Assembly: GCA_032718475.1 (NCBI GenBank)
Contig: JAUCBJ010001862.1
Coordinates: 1 to 57,550, forward strand
Length of the DNA stretch: 57,550 nucleotides
Direction: 5' to 3'
DNA from: Nemertoderma westbladi
Taxonomy: Eukaryota > Xenacoelomorpha > Nemertodermatida > Nemertodermatidae
The notes beneath the pieces were generated by a model. The model was given only the letters and a program-made list of their open reading frames with translations, searched no databases and was not told where the DNA came from. This document shows, piece by piece, positions 43,530 to 53,830 of the stretch; the stretch's first letter is position 1, and each line of letters opens with the position of its first letter. The position numbers were made by a program, and so were the translations under genes.

Positions 43530-43992
43530 GCCTAGTTGATGTGTACCGGTAGGGCTGCTCTTTAGTACTTCTGCTAGGATCGGCATGCTGCATTGCAGCT
43601 GCATTTTTAAGAATGCTGTGCCGGCTGTTGCCGGCAAAATTGCACCGCCACAACTCCCTATCACCCATGACATTTGCAAGATCATCCGCATCTTCAAGGC
43701 CAGTATCCTTTAAGATGCGTCTCAAGAAAGTCATGGGCTGTCCACCATGCTTATTCACTCCATGAGGCTGCCAAAGTACAAGATGATGCACTGGTTGGTC
43801 CTCACGGCGAAAGCAATGTCCTGCAAAGCGGAGGCGATTTTGTTCTAGTGTCAAGCTTGGGGGAACCAATGAGACACCTCCAATGTTATATAGTGTCTGG
43901 TTGGAGATGTGTGCATTGTACTTGACACAATGAACCCGGCGTAGCATTCTTGTGAATGTGCCATCCAGAGATTTGGTGTCAGAGCCCAACAT
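43530..43992 (-). pseudogene. RTE 3' fragment inside the FN2 intron
   Basis: The minus frame carries MLRRVHCVKYNAHIS, LRFAGHCFRRED, LVLWQPHGVNKHGG and DRELWRCNF, nearly the same as the fragment at 17520-17865. The 5' part is missing. It lies within 30 bp of the FN2 splice donor. Confidence 0.75.
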
Positions 43993-44222
43993 GGCTCTTT
44001 AGTAGACTGGTATAACAACCATGAATTCGAGATATGAATTGTGTCCCAACTCTCTGCTAGTGAACCCTATTTCCATACACCAAACAATGTCCACACTGCG
44101 GTCATCAAAACAACGTAATATTTAGCAGAATTTGGATTGGCGGATTTGAAATCTCTTACATTCGGCACATGACAGGATTCAATTTTGTTGACAATTTCCA
44201 AAATGCGGGTTTTGCTCCTACA

Positions 44223-44246
44223 CCCCCCCCCCCCCCCCCCCCCCCC
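44223..44246. repeat. Poly-C tract in the FN2 intron
   Basis: A run of about 24 C between the RTE fragment and the terminal exon. Confidence 0.85.
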
Positions 44247-44379
44247 TTACTTACATAAGTATATGGTGATTCTATATTAAATGGTCCGAATTAATATAAT
44301 AATAATTCAATAATAATAATACAATAATACTGTTTGTAGCATTCTAGTTTCTATATTATATATTATTTTATTCCTATAG

Positions 44380-44786
44380 GTCAGATTTCAATTCCTGCGA
44401 AATTTCAAAGCGAGCATGTTGGACCAAGTGGTCCAGACAGTTGGTGCACACATAACGTAGATGTAGATTATACGCCGCTGAGTGATGCAGAAATATTTGA
44501 TAAGATAGATACAGCCATAGGCTGCTACCAAACCATTACCATGTCATCCATAGAGGTATGTAGCTGTGCCCTCTGTTTTGTCGATGGTGTTAACACCCCT
44601 CATAAATTCAGTGATTTCACCACTACAAAGTGCTCTCAGTCTAAAACCAAGTGTCTTGAGACCATTATAGTTCACGACAAGAAGTTATTGCCCATCAAGA
44701 AATTGCAGCTTGGCGATACCGGTAGTTCCGACGAGGAGATATACAGCGAAGGTGTCAGTGATTTAATCTGCAACGTACTATCATAA
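44380..44786 (+). CDS. Terminal exon: six-cysteine-type secreted domain, copy 4
   Basis: The acceptor TTCCTATAG precedes 44380. Phase-1 entry restores the last FN2 cysteine. The domain reads FQSEHVGPSGPDSWCTHN, SDAEIFDKID, CYQTITMSSIEV, CFVDG, KCLETIIVHDKKLLPIKKL, GDTGSSDEEIYSEGVSDLIC, then NVLS and TAA. The coding length of 407 nt equals that of exon 4 at 22117. It has two extra cysteines (VCSCALC) compared with the other copies. With the FN2 exon and a phase-1 signal exon of about 61 nt this would make a protein of about 218 residues. Confidence 0.8.
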
Positions 44787-44789
44787 AAT

Positions 44790-45518
44790 GTATCGAACTG
44801 TGTTGGTGGAAATGCTTCCTTTAAATGTAGCGAACTTTGTTGGTGGAAATGCTTCCTTAAATGTATCGAACTTTGTTGGTGGAAATACTTCCTTAAATGT
44901 ATCGAACTTGGTTGGTGGAAATACTTCCTTAAATGTATCGCACTTTGTTGGTTGGAATTCTTCCTTAAATGTATCGAACTTTGTTGGTGGAAATGCTTCC
45001 TTAAATGTATCGAACTTTGTTGGTGGAAATGCTTCCTTAAATGTATCGAACTTTGTTGGTGGAAATACTTCCTTAAATGTATCGAACTTTGTTGGTGGAA
45101 ATGCTTCCTTAAATGTATCGAACTTTGTTGGTGGAAATGCTTCCTTAAATGTATCGAACTTTGTTGGTGGAAATACTTCCTTAAATATATCGAACTTTGT
45201 TGCTGGAAATGCTTCCTTAAATGTATCGAACTTTGTTGGTGGAAATTCTTCCTTAAATGTATCGAACTTTGTTGGTGGAAATACTTCCTTAAATATATCG
45301 AACTTTGTTGCTGGAAATGCTTCCTTAAATGTATCGAACTTTGTTGGTGGAAATGCTTCCTTAAATGTATCGAACTTGGTTGGTGGAAATACTTCCTTAA
45401 ATGTATCGAACTTTGTTGGTGGAAATACTTCCTTAAATATATCGAACTTTGTTGCTGGAAATGCTTCCTTAAATGTATCGAACTTTGTTGGTGGAAATGC
45501 TTCCTTAAATGTATCGAA
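44790..45518 (+). repeat. 36-bp minisatellite starting at the stop codon of the terminal exon
   Basis: About 20 copies of a 36-bp unit (TTAAATGTATCGAACTTTGT, TGGTGGAAATGCTTCC). Because 36 is a multiple of 3, two frames stay open: one encodes a 12-residue repeat SLNVSNFVGGNA rich in N-x-S/T sequons, another CWWKCFLKCIEL. It begins 3 bases after the TAA at 44784-44786, so it is most simply 3'-UTR minisatellite. A translated role is unproven. Confidence 0.85.
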
Positions 45519-45557
45519 CCTTAATTACTTATATATATATATATATCTGGTTTGACC

Positions 45558-45645
45558 ACATGTTTATTTCTCCAGCAGTGCCTAATGAATCTTAATCTGC
45601 GTTCACGTAGAGTGGTTAATACAGGTGGTATGGTATTGTACCAAC
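45558..45645 (-). pseudogene. Short RTE fragment
   Basis: The reverse complement matches the RTE copy at 11440-11515 (ACAATACC, ACCACCTGTAT, GTGAACGCAGATTAAGATTC, GGCACTGCTGG). Only about 88 bp of the C-terminal RT region remain. Confidence 0.6.
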
Positions 45646-47680
45646 CTTCCTAAACCTGCATGGCAACCTAATCCCATGCACTCAAGTACTGACATTTCTA
45701 GGATGCAAAATCAACCTCTCTACCAATAAATTCCACAGCGAATGCACCCAAACCATTGCCTCTGTCGCTGAGGCATTTCATAAGCTGGGCTGGACGACAC
45801 ACTGGCTCCCACTCCCACTTTTGGCTACCTCTGACGAATAATCGGCATCCCCACAATCTTATATAAAATCAAATTCCTGGTAGGAGCCCTCACAACCAAC
45901 CAGCGATTGAAACTAGACTCCAATTATCGCAAATCCTTAATTAAGAGGGCTAATGCATCTAGGGTAGGGTGGAGTGAAAAAAAAAATTTCTTTATTTTTA
46001 AGGGAAGCACTATTTTTCTTATGCCTAATCGGCCTAAACTAACTAAACTATGCAAATATATAATGTCAAATAGGTTGGAAAAAAACACAAAATGTGAAAT
46101 TGTGATTTTCATATAACTCTACCCCAGCCTCATAGCGTTTAAAATTTTGCAAAATTTGCCTAGTTTCACCCTAAAAATACTGCAAACCTACTTCGTAGTC
46201 TCTATAGTTGAAATTGATTTACTGGGGATGGAGTTCTTCCTGAGTGAAAACCAAGTCCCCTGATATGATTACAACTATATTTCAATGCTAGAAACCCAGC
46301 TGGCTGTCTGTGAATTTGCCTTTGGATCAAATTCCCAATTATATTATAAATAGTCGGTATAGAAATAAGGATATTTCTAAATTAGGAAAACACTAGTAAA
46401 ACAGTAAAATATATGAAAAATACTGTAAAGCACCCGGAAAACAGTGATTGTTCGCGCTTTCAGACCTTTAGCAGTTTAACCTGCCAATTTTAATTGTCCT
46501 TTTGATTATGAATCGACCTTGGCCCTTACCAATTACCTGGTGTACTGAAGTTACATCCGCCGAAGCCAGTCCGTGCGCGGCGTATGACCCACGGTGTGGG
46601 AGACTGGATTCGGGTTCCCTAGGAAGTTATTGCGGTGTAGGCTACTTTGTATTATTCGATTGATCGCTACTATATAATCTCTGACAACTATATTTACTTT
46701 CGGGGAAATATTAACAGTTCCTTTGGGACGTGGCGCTTTAAGTATAAAAACAGAGTTATGACTTACACTAATCACAACTAGATGGCCACAGAGTTTCGTA
46801 AATAGCGCATTCTTTAGGAGATGCTTTATTAACCTTCACACGACTTCACACGGATTCACACTACATCACACTAATTTACACTAATTCACACTAATTTGCC
46901 GACCGTCACTGATTTTGATCATATATAAGGAGGATTGCAACTGACACACGTAGGGATTATGAAATAGCATTTAATTCACACAAAAACCACTATAATTTGA
47001 GTCACAGTTGTTACCGGTAAACTCTTCCTCCGCTTACCTCAGTAATCAAGAAGATTGAGGAGGTTTACGATTATTTATCGGTATTCTCCCCATATAACAT
47101 CCATTAATATAAACAGCAATTAACACAATATAAAACAGCATTAAAACAGTATGGTGAACAGTCAGTATGTGTTCAATCATATGAGTTGTTAAGTCGGTAA
47201 AATGTTTGAAATGTTAATAGATTTACGTTCTTATAACTAAGGCCATCAGATGTTCTTGGGCCAAAGTCTGAAACGACCGTACGTACTTAGTACAGAATTC
47301 TGAGAGGAATCTAATTCTCAGAAAAACGATAACTAAATGCGCATGCGCTAGTTTCCTCAGGTAGGTCTCTACTGGCATAACTAGGAAGATTGCTCTGATT
47401 GGCTGAATAAGCTTGAACAAAGAGATCTCAACGTACACAAAGAATCAGCATTTCGTCATCTTGGTTCTAATTTCTGTCCGACGCGTAGTTGAACTATTTT
47501 AGGGCTATTTTAGAGTATTCTGCACATTGCGTAAAAATGACTTGTTATGTCCGCAAAAGCTTTTACACCGCTCCCAGAAAATGGGATTTAAGTCTATAAA
47601 ATATAAAAAATCACAGTTTCTAAAATAGAAAAATACTCTAAACTATTAGTCCTAAACTTTCGTAAACGGCGTTTACGAAG
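45646..47680. other. Non-coding stretch, no gene seen
   Basis: About 2 kb with only short shadow frames. A segment at 45690-45900 has a weakly protein-like composition but several stops. 46830-46905 holds a short tandem repeat of TTCACAC/CACTAA words. Confidence 0.4.
46830..46905. repeat. Short TTCACACTAA-type tandem repeat
   Basis: Seven or so irregular copies of a 9-11 bp word (TTCACACGA, TTCACACTA, TTTACACTAA). Confidence 0.6.
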
Positions 47681-47689
47681 ACTTAGTTT

Positions 47690-49052
47690 TTTAGACTAGT
47701 AAGAGTCTTTTTCTCTTTGGGGCGAGCCACTTTACTAGGAGGGCTATAGCTCCTGGGGGAAGGGTGCAATACGATTGCATCAGAAGGTTTTGGATTATGG
47801 TCGGTGTATCCGCCGGTCGAGGTACCCGGTTGATAGATATCAACATTGGTGGAACGAGGGCGAACGAGGGCGAACAACCTTTAGAGCTCGTTTCAGGACG
47901 GCGGCACTTACCGGTCCTTGATGGGTCGTTTGTACGACAGCGGTAGGTTGACCGTGTGTAGTGAGAAATTTCCTCGGTTTGATTGTTCTCTCTAATTCGT
48001 GTTCCCTGGCTTTATATTCATATGGTCGTCTATGAACTTCTTGTAACTCAGGATGCGAGTTTATGAACAAGTCGCCGTATTCCTGATCTTGGCGGATGAA
48101 GTTGATCAAGTTATAGGAATTCAGATTATTGGGATTAATATTCCTAAGATACTTGCGAACATATTTAGTTGAAATATTCTCGTCAACACGCTTCATCAGT
48201 TCGTAACTGGGAATGCGAGATTTTTGTTCGACGGATGCAATGAATGAAATGCATAGACTCCTTCATATGCACGTCCTGGATAGTATCGGTGATGTGATTC
48301 GCAATGGAGATCCGCGTTAGCTTCCCAGCTCTGATGTAACACAGGGTAACTATTTCGTCTACGCTCTCAAGATCTCGGTTGAAAGGGCAATCGAAACTTG
48401 CGTGTCCTTTGAACTGACAATGGTGACATTGAGTCATAAATTGAGGACAGACGGCGAAGATGTGTAGATTGTTGAGTCTACAATATGCACAATAAATCTC
48501 CATAATAGGTTGATCTTTAAAGTAGAAGCAGGGTTCGCTGGAGTCCACCGGGGTAAAGTGGTCCCGTGATGCACATAATCGGCAACGTTTTCTAGAAATG
48601 TAATTGGCATGCCGATAATCATATGCCGTGAGACATTGTGGACCCTGATACCATTCTAACACATAATCATTGTCGCTACTCCTGGGCGCTGTGGGTTGAA
48701 TTTCTTCGGATTCCAAGCAAATTGGTTCTTCTTCCACTTGCATAGCTGAGATAGGTGCAGCTGTTTCCTCAAGTGAACCCACTGTTTGAACTTCCACAAT
48801 AGAATAACCTGTGGGAATTCGGAGTCTTTTTTTGACAGATGAATGTAGGTTCTGTATACAAACGTCCTTAAAAATGGCAAATCCAGTGCTGTCCAACTTC
48901 TCAGCAGCTGAGTCTCTTAAGCTGAGCTTGGTCAAAGCGCGGTCCTTGAACTGACTATCAACGTTGAGGAACGGAGTCAGAAAGCGCCTAAAGCATTCGA
49001 ATCGGATGAATTTATTATATTCATCTAACTTGGCGAGTTTGGTTCCAAGCAC
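47690..49052 (-). pseudogene. Relative of BEL ORF3 C-terminal half (zinc-cluster protein), frameshifted
   Basis: Minus ATG at 49052 starts a 289-residue frame ending at 48183. The second part shows the ORF3 pattern: CRLCASRDHF, CFYF, IYCAYC, H..AVCPQFMTQCHHCQFKGHASFDC. The frame at 47840-48196 continues the homology after a shift near 48190: IRQDQEYGDLF and HELERTIKPRK align with ORF3 YKEEFGD and SELERRTDMIP. A third frame at 47683-47877 may hold the last part. There is no exonuclease-like region here; the first 130 residues are unrecognised. It could be a fragment of another BEL-type element, or a captured gene. Confidence 0.6.
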
Positions 49053-49059
49053 TGTCTGG

Positions 49060-49245
49060 GTGACACCTTCTAATTAGGCTAATTAGACCCTAATTGACAG
49101 GTGTCATCAATTAATTAGTACAATTAAACCCTAATAGGTGTCTTACGACTCCTAATTAGGGTTTAATTGATTATCCTAATTAATCAATCCGATACGCAAT
49201 GGTGTCAGTGTTGTCTAACTGTACACCTGGAGGCCCAAGAGGGTG
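49060..49245. repeat. AATTAG-rich palindromic segment
   Basis: CCTAATTAGG and CTAATTAG-type words recur in both orientations with GGTGACACC and GGTGTCA phrases at the edges (49050, 49104, 49242). It looks like the terminus of an unidentified inverted-repeat element. The GTGACACC phrase recurs at 49623. Confidence 0.45.
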
Positions 49246-49259
49246 TCATAAGTGACACC

Positions 49260-49415
49260 GCAGCTCTTTTATTTATTAATTCTTATTTATTTGTATTTAA
49301 TTTTAATTAATTATTTGTATTTAATTTTACTTTATTTATTTGTATTTAATTTTAATTTATTTAATTGTATTTATTTTTACTTTATTTATTTGTATTTAAT
49401 TTTAGATTTACCAAT
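49260..49415. repeat. AT-rich TTTATTTGTATTTAATTTTA tandem repeats
   Basis: Four or five irregular copies of a 30-35 bp unit. The open frame across them is low complexity and not a gene. Confidence 0.6.
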
Positions 49416-49659
49416 AATTAGTTTTATATATTGGTTTCTAAATGACCTCCATGACTTTCATCTCGTTGTACTTAGCCATAGGGTATACAGCTCCCTTACT
49501 GGTAACAAATTACTCTTATCTATATCCAGACAGCTTTATCGTTGACCTCTGACCCCCAATTAGCTTTAACCAAGCAACAGCTTATTAATAATAGTTTTGT
49601 CCAAGCGCCCCGCCCCCCCTCTCGTGACACCTCTGATTACTAATTACTCTTACCTATAT

Positions 49660-50085
49660 TCAGCCGTCTGCAGTTCCATAGTCTGCCGCTAGAGGGCGTA
49701 TGATCTGAAAAATAACATCTTCTCTAACTTTGTTATTTTCATTCCGAATAGGTTTAAACTCGATAGGCATCTACTATGGCATAGGCCATATCTTTTGCGG
49801 AGACATAGAGTAGTCTGAAGTTCCCCTGTCTGCCGCTAGAGGGCGTATTGTTTGAAAATTAACATCTTCTCTAGCTTTGCTATTTACAATCCGCAAAACT
49901 ATGAAGTTATATTGCTTAAGAGTTCTAAGGGGCGAGCCATGAGGCAAGATGTTTGAGGCTTATTTAGATATATTATTACTTAATTTTGACCCCCCAATAG
50001 GCATCTACTACGGCATAGGCCATATCTTTTGCGGTGTCATAGAGTAGTCTGAAGTTCCCCTGTCTGCCGCTAGAAGGCGTATTAT
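49660..50085. repeat. ~234-bp satellite, left part
   Basis: Monomers defined by GTCTGCCGCTAGAGGGCGTA, AACATCTTCTCTAGCTTTG and CATATCTTTTGCGG start near 49684, 49831 and 50065. The spacing of the last two is 234 bp. The array is cut at 50085 by the retrotransposon and resumes at 54826. Confidence 0.85.
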
Positions 50086-50211
50086 TGAGACGAGATCACA
50101 AAATACGAATACAAACACAAAACAATTAAAAACTATACTTTGTTAATCAAGTATTTAGTATTTGATGTATATTAAAATGTTTTATTACTTGAAGGGGCGG
50201 TTGCTGGTTGC

Positions 50212-53200
50212 CTAGTAATAGGCCATTGAGGGCAGCCCTGCGCCGTCCTCCAGGCCCAGTCCGCTGCGCCAATTCACCCGGGATCCACGGAGGCAGTGGG
50301 AAGCCCCGCGGATAATGGCGAGTGGGACTCGGGTCCGGATCCAGCCCATTACCATACTGTAGGGTTTCCCCCACGCGCGATGCAGCCTTTCCGCAAAGGT
50401 CCGGAGCAGTTTGTTGGCCTGTGGAGCCACGATCCCATCGCACGAGGCGACAAACGGGGAGAAGTTGCCACGACGATCAGAAACGGCATCGGCATAGATC
50501 CGCTTCTTAGCATCCTCAGCGGACTCGAGAACACTCATTGGGGCGCGGCTTGAGTAAGACCCGGCGTCAAGGTTCATTACCTTTATATCAATCAACGCCT
50601 GGGTCTGACTCTCAAACGCGCCCCGAATCCCGATGTCGCACCGTAGCCCCGCCTTGTCCTCAATCCCCGCCTGTTCCCGGACCATGGGTTCCAACACCAC
50701 GTTGCGTGAGCCGAACGCCTGGGCCGCGATGTTCCCCACGAGGTCCCGCAGCTCATTATGCCTCTGTATTACGAGGCCGCCTTTCTTACAATTTAACCCA
50801 TGGTTAATGTCGAAGGCGGCCCCGCATCCGTCACAGCGGCTTGGAACCGATGCTAAGGGACGGCAATACCGGATGGCCAGCGCGTCCCTGAACTCCTGGG
50901 GCGAAAGATCCAGCTGGTGTTCCGATATCGGGAGGGAGGAGATCCACCCACCCGAGCGGTAGTCCGCAGCTCGTTGGATAGTCCTTCGCCGGTCTTTAGG
51001 CATCTCCTCCACCGCTTCCTTATACTGGTCTTCCTCGCGGGCCAGCTGTTCTACCCGCCCAGCCTTCCTCGCATATTGGAGGCATTCTAGATGTCCCGCC
51101 AGAGAGAATTCGTCGTCGCCCAGGATTGCCCGTGATAGGGCTCGCGTTCCACTTTGTGACACCCTGTAGGAAATGGCGGCCTCTGCGACGGGGTTGCGTA
51201 GGCCCATGCCGCCAGTGCGAGGGGACAGGGCAAACAAGCTACGTTCCTTCACTGACACATCTCCATTGAGAACGGCTGCGAGGAACTTCTCCGCGATGGC
51301 GCGCTCCAGGTCCTCAAACTCAAGGCTACAGTTAGGTGTGACACGCTGGAGATATGCCCATTCTCTTTGCAGAGAACAGGCCATCGCTGCGAATGCGGCC
51401 TGCGGCTGGGCCTCAGCCATCTCAGACAGTTTATCGACAGAAGCGACCCACGCTGCTACCTTCGCCCCTACAAACGTCTTCTGGTCGTCCGTCCCACCAA
51501 TAAACCCCCCGAGGAAGCGGTGTCCCGTTACGATGTTGATGGGGTGACCCGCGAAAACCCTGTTGGCCTCATCCAGAAAGGCTTCGTCAACTACAAGGAA
51601 GCATTTCGTAGGCTCTGGGTAGTAGCCGAGTGTGGGGCCGTGATGCTGCAGCAGGAGGAACCAGTCAAGAACATATTCTAGCTTTCCTGCTGCCGCGGAG
51701 TCATCGGCATACCAGTTCTGGCGAGTCTTGGTGCTTCGTAGACGACGAATAAGAGGGAGTGCACCCGACGCGTAGAACGGCATTGCTAATGGGTCACCCT
51801 GCGTGGCCCCTTCCTCGCTGAACAGCACCTCCTCTGTTCCGCGGACTATGAGGATGCTGTGACCCCGGTAACTGTTGAACAAGAACAGTGAACACCGGGG
51901 CCACAGTTGGCGGACGTTCCACAGAGCTGCCGTTCTGTTTAGTGCATTGAATGCATTTGATGCATCCACCAGGAGAACACCCCACCCATCATCGCGCCAA
52001 TCCTCAAATATTGCCGCCATCGAGTGGATAGCCGCCTCAGCACCCGCAGAGGTGCCAGCCGACAACTGCTCCGCTCCGCACGTGTTGGTGATGTCGTCCC
52101 CGGTCGCCTCTGCCATGGCACGGCCCATGATCCGTCGCAGGCACTCACCAATTCCTATTGGCCGAACACCAGGACATTTATCCAGGGCGATGAGCCGTCC
52201 TGACTGTAATGCGCGAATCGACTCCCACGGAACTACTGAGTTTGCAATGGAGCGGGTAATACTGGCTATTGCATCCCGGAGGCGCTCGCTATGGGCCCCA
52301 TAGCTGAGGAGGTAATCGCGCCACCTGGTAGAGTCCGATCCGGTCGGACCAGCGCCTCCATGTAGTTTACGGGCAGCGGATTCGATGTGTGACGCCGTGA
52401 TATCCACATCAACCCTGAGTGGAAAGTCTTCCTCGGGTTGTAGTAATGCCTCCGGTGGGGGTGGTGCCGCTGAGGGATGCTTAGCTCGGAGAACGTCCAA
52501 CACCCGCTGGTTACTTCCTCCTGATTGGATCTCGTCATTGGGGTCGAGGACCCCACCGGATTCTCGCCCCGTCACCCATCTGACTGCGCTTCTAACCTTT
52601 CCCTCCAGCATGAGCCGAGTGAAAATACGGATCGTGTGTTCCTTTTCCTCCCCTGGTGGTCGGCACCTCCTGGTACCCCACTTGCCAGTTGAAAACTTTA
52701 AGGAGCAGCGTTCGGCTTCCACAAGCAGTGTCTCCAGGTGTCCAGAGCGCCATAACTCGACGCGTCTGGTGAGGAGTCGGCGAATATCGGCTGCTTTAAT
52801 AACCTTGGGGTCCCTGTGGAGTAGCAATGAGTCAGCAAGGAGGATGCGCTCCGAACGAGCATTAGCAATGTTGTGCGTTAGTCCAGAGACAAAAGCACCG
52901 GCCTCATCCGAGAGGAGGGAGACAACGTCCCTGCCCACAGCACCCCCAGGCAGCCTGTATTTTGAGCCGCATAGCTGGGTCGCCCGTCTCCACTGGTGGA
53001 GAAGTTCGTCTGGCACTGCCCCCTTACCAACTAGAGGAGCTCCATATGCACGGTTCATCAACCCCTCCGGGTCTGAGTCGCGGTGACCCTCTGCAATGGG
53101 GTCCCAGAACGCTGCAAACGTGGAGGTGCCACCCCCGAACTGACCTGCTCCAACCCCGGACTGACCTGCTCTACCCCTGGACTGACCTGCACCAGCCCCA

Positions 53201-53784
53201 GACTGACCGGCTCCAGCCATCCTGGACTGACCTGCTCCAACCCCGGACTGAACAGTTCCACCCGCGGACTGACCTGCTCCAACCCCGGACTGTACTGCTC
53301 CAACCCCAGACTGAACAGCTCCAACCCCGGACTGACCTGCTCCAACCTCGGACTGGCCTACTCCAACCCCGGACTGACCTGCTCCACCCCCGGACTGACC
53401 TGCTCCGGCCCCAGACGGACCTGCTCCAACCCTGGGCTGACCGGCTACAGCCACCCCAGACTGACCTGCTCCAACCCCGGACTGAACAGCTCCACCCCCG
53501 GACTGTCCTGCTCCAGCCCCGGACTGTATTGCTCCAACCCCGGACTGACATGCTTCAACCCCGGACAGGCTGGGCTCAACACCGGACCAAACAGCTCCAA
53601 CCCAGAATTGACCTGCTCTACCCCTGGACTGAACAGCTCCACCCCCGGACTGGCCTGCTCCAACCCCAGACAGGCTGGCTTCCACCCCCAAAACCCCGGA
53701 CTGATCTGCTCCAATCCTGGATAGGCTGACATCCACCCCCGACTGACATGCTCCAACCCCGGACTGAATAGCTCCAACCCCGGA
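50212..53784 (-). CDS. RLE retrotransposon polyprotein, main part (RT and nuclease)
   Basis: The minus frame ending at 50212 is open back to 53784, just after an amber stop; the first usable codon after that is not an ATG (GTG at 53736). The N-terminal 200 residues are heptad-like repeats VGAGQSG. Numbered from 53736, the RT shows GRLIALDKCPGVRPIGIG, LLVDASNAFNALNR (catalytic Asp), EGATQGDPLAMPFYA and WYADDSAA near 677. The C-terminus has RCDGCG..HGLNC, GGLVIQRHNELRD, then LRCDIGIRG and ALIDIKVMN (nuclease Asp and D-x-K pair), then KKRIY. It nicks DNA and copies its RNA by target-primed reverse transcription. From the amber stop onward nothing is broken. Confidence 0.85.
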   Translation of the reverse strand, partial: SGVGAIQSGVGACQSGVDVSLSRIGADQSGVLGVEASLSGVGAGQSGGGAVQSRGRAGQFWVGAVWSGVEPSLSGVEACQSGVGAIQSGAGAGQSGGGAVQSGVGAGQSGVAVAGQPRVGAGPSGAGAGQSGGGAGQSGVGVGQSEVGAGQSGVGAVQSGVGAVQSGVGAGQSAGGTVQSGVGAGQSRMAGAGQSGAGAGQSRGRAGQSGVGAGQFGGGTSTFAAFWDPIAEGHRDSDPEGLMNRAYGAPLVGKGAVPDELLHQWRRATQLCGSKYRLPGGAVGRDVVSLLSDEAGAFVSGLTHNIANARSERILLADSLLLHRDPKVIKAADIRRLLTRRVELWRSGHLETLLVEAERCSLKFSTGKWGTRRCRPPGEEKEHTIRIFTRLMLEGKVRSAVRWVTGRESGGVLDPNDEIQSGGSNQRVLDVLRAKHPSAAPPPPEALLQPEEDFPLRVDVDITASHIESAARKLHGGAGPTGSDSTRWRDYLLSYGAHSERLRDAIASITRSIANSVVPWESIRALQSGRLIALDKCPGVRPIGIGECLRRIMGRAMAEATGDDITNTCGAEQLSAGTSAGAEAAIHSMAAIFEDWRDDGWGVLLVDASNAFNALNRTAALWNVRQLWPRCSLFLFNSYRGHSILIVRGTEEVLFSEEGATQGDPLAMPFYASGALPLIRRLRSTKTRQNWYADDSAAAGKLEYVLDWFLLLQHHGPTLGYYPEPTKCFLVVDEAFLDEANRVFAGHPINIVTGHRFLGGFIGGTDDQKTFVGAKVAAWVASVDKLSEMAEAQPQAAFAAMACSLQREWAYLQRVTPNCSLEFEDLERAIAEKFLAAVLNGDVSVKERSLFALSPRTGGMGLRNPVAEAAISYRVSQSGTRALSRAILGDDEFSLAGHLECLQYARKAGRVEQLAREEDQYKEAVEEMPKDRRRTIQRAADYRSGGWISSLPISEHQLDLSPQEFRDALAIRYCRPLASVPSRCDGCGAAFDINHGLNCKKGGLVIQRHNELRDLVGNIAAQAFGSRNVVLEPMVREQAGIEDKAGLRCDIGIRGAFESQTQALIDIKVMNLDAGSYSSRAPMSVLESAEDAKKRIYADAVSDRRGNFSPFVASCDGIVAPQANKLLRTFAERLHRAWGKPYSMVMGWIRTRVPLAIIRGASHCLRGSRVNWRSGLGLEDGAGLPSMAYY

Positions 53785-53830
53785 CTAACCTGCTCCAACC
53801 CCGGACTGAATGGCTCCAACCCTGGACTGA
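53110..53830 (-). repeat. 21-bp coding minisatellite (VGAGQSG units)
   Basis: About 33 copies of a 21-bp unit, on the + strand CTGCTCCAACCCCGGACTGA, coding for a 7-residue repeat in the RLE polyprotein. Variants (GGAVQSG, GAGAGQS, ASLSG) keep the frame. The unit lacks stops in most frames of both strands, which produces several long false ORFs. Confidence 0.85.

Noticed and set aside
44952-45524. 190-residue ORF of CWWKCFLKCIEL repeats as a candidate cysteine-rich peptide gene
   Set aside because: It is the alternative frame of the 36-bp minisatellite, with no signal peptide, start context or splice evidence.
48183-49052. Considered as a Gag of a separate LTR element
   Set aside because: No protease, RT or LTR nearby, and the Cys/His order matches BEL ORF3 rather than Gag knuckles.
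52962-53729. Long plus-strand ORFs (255 and 213 residues) and extra minus-strand ORFs across the same stretch
   Set aside because: They are by-products of the 21-bp minisatellite, whose unit lacks stops in most frames; the RT-nuclease protein on the minus strand fixes the real frame.
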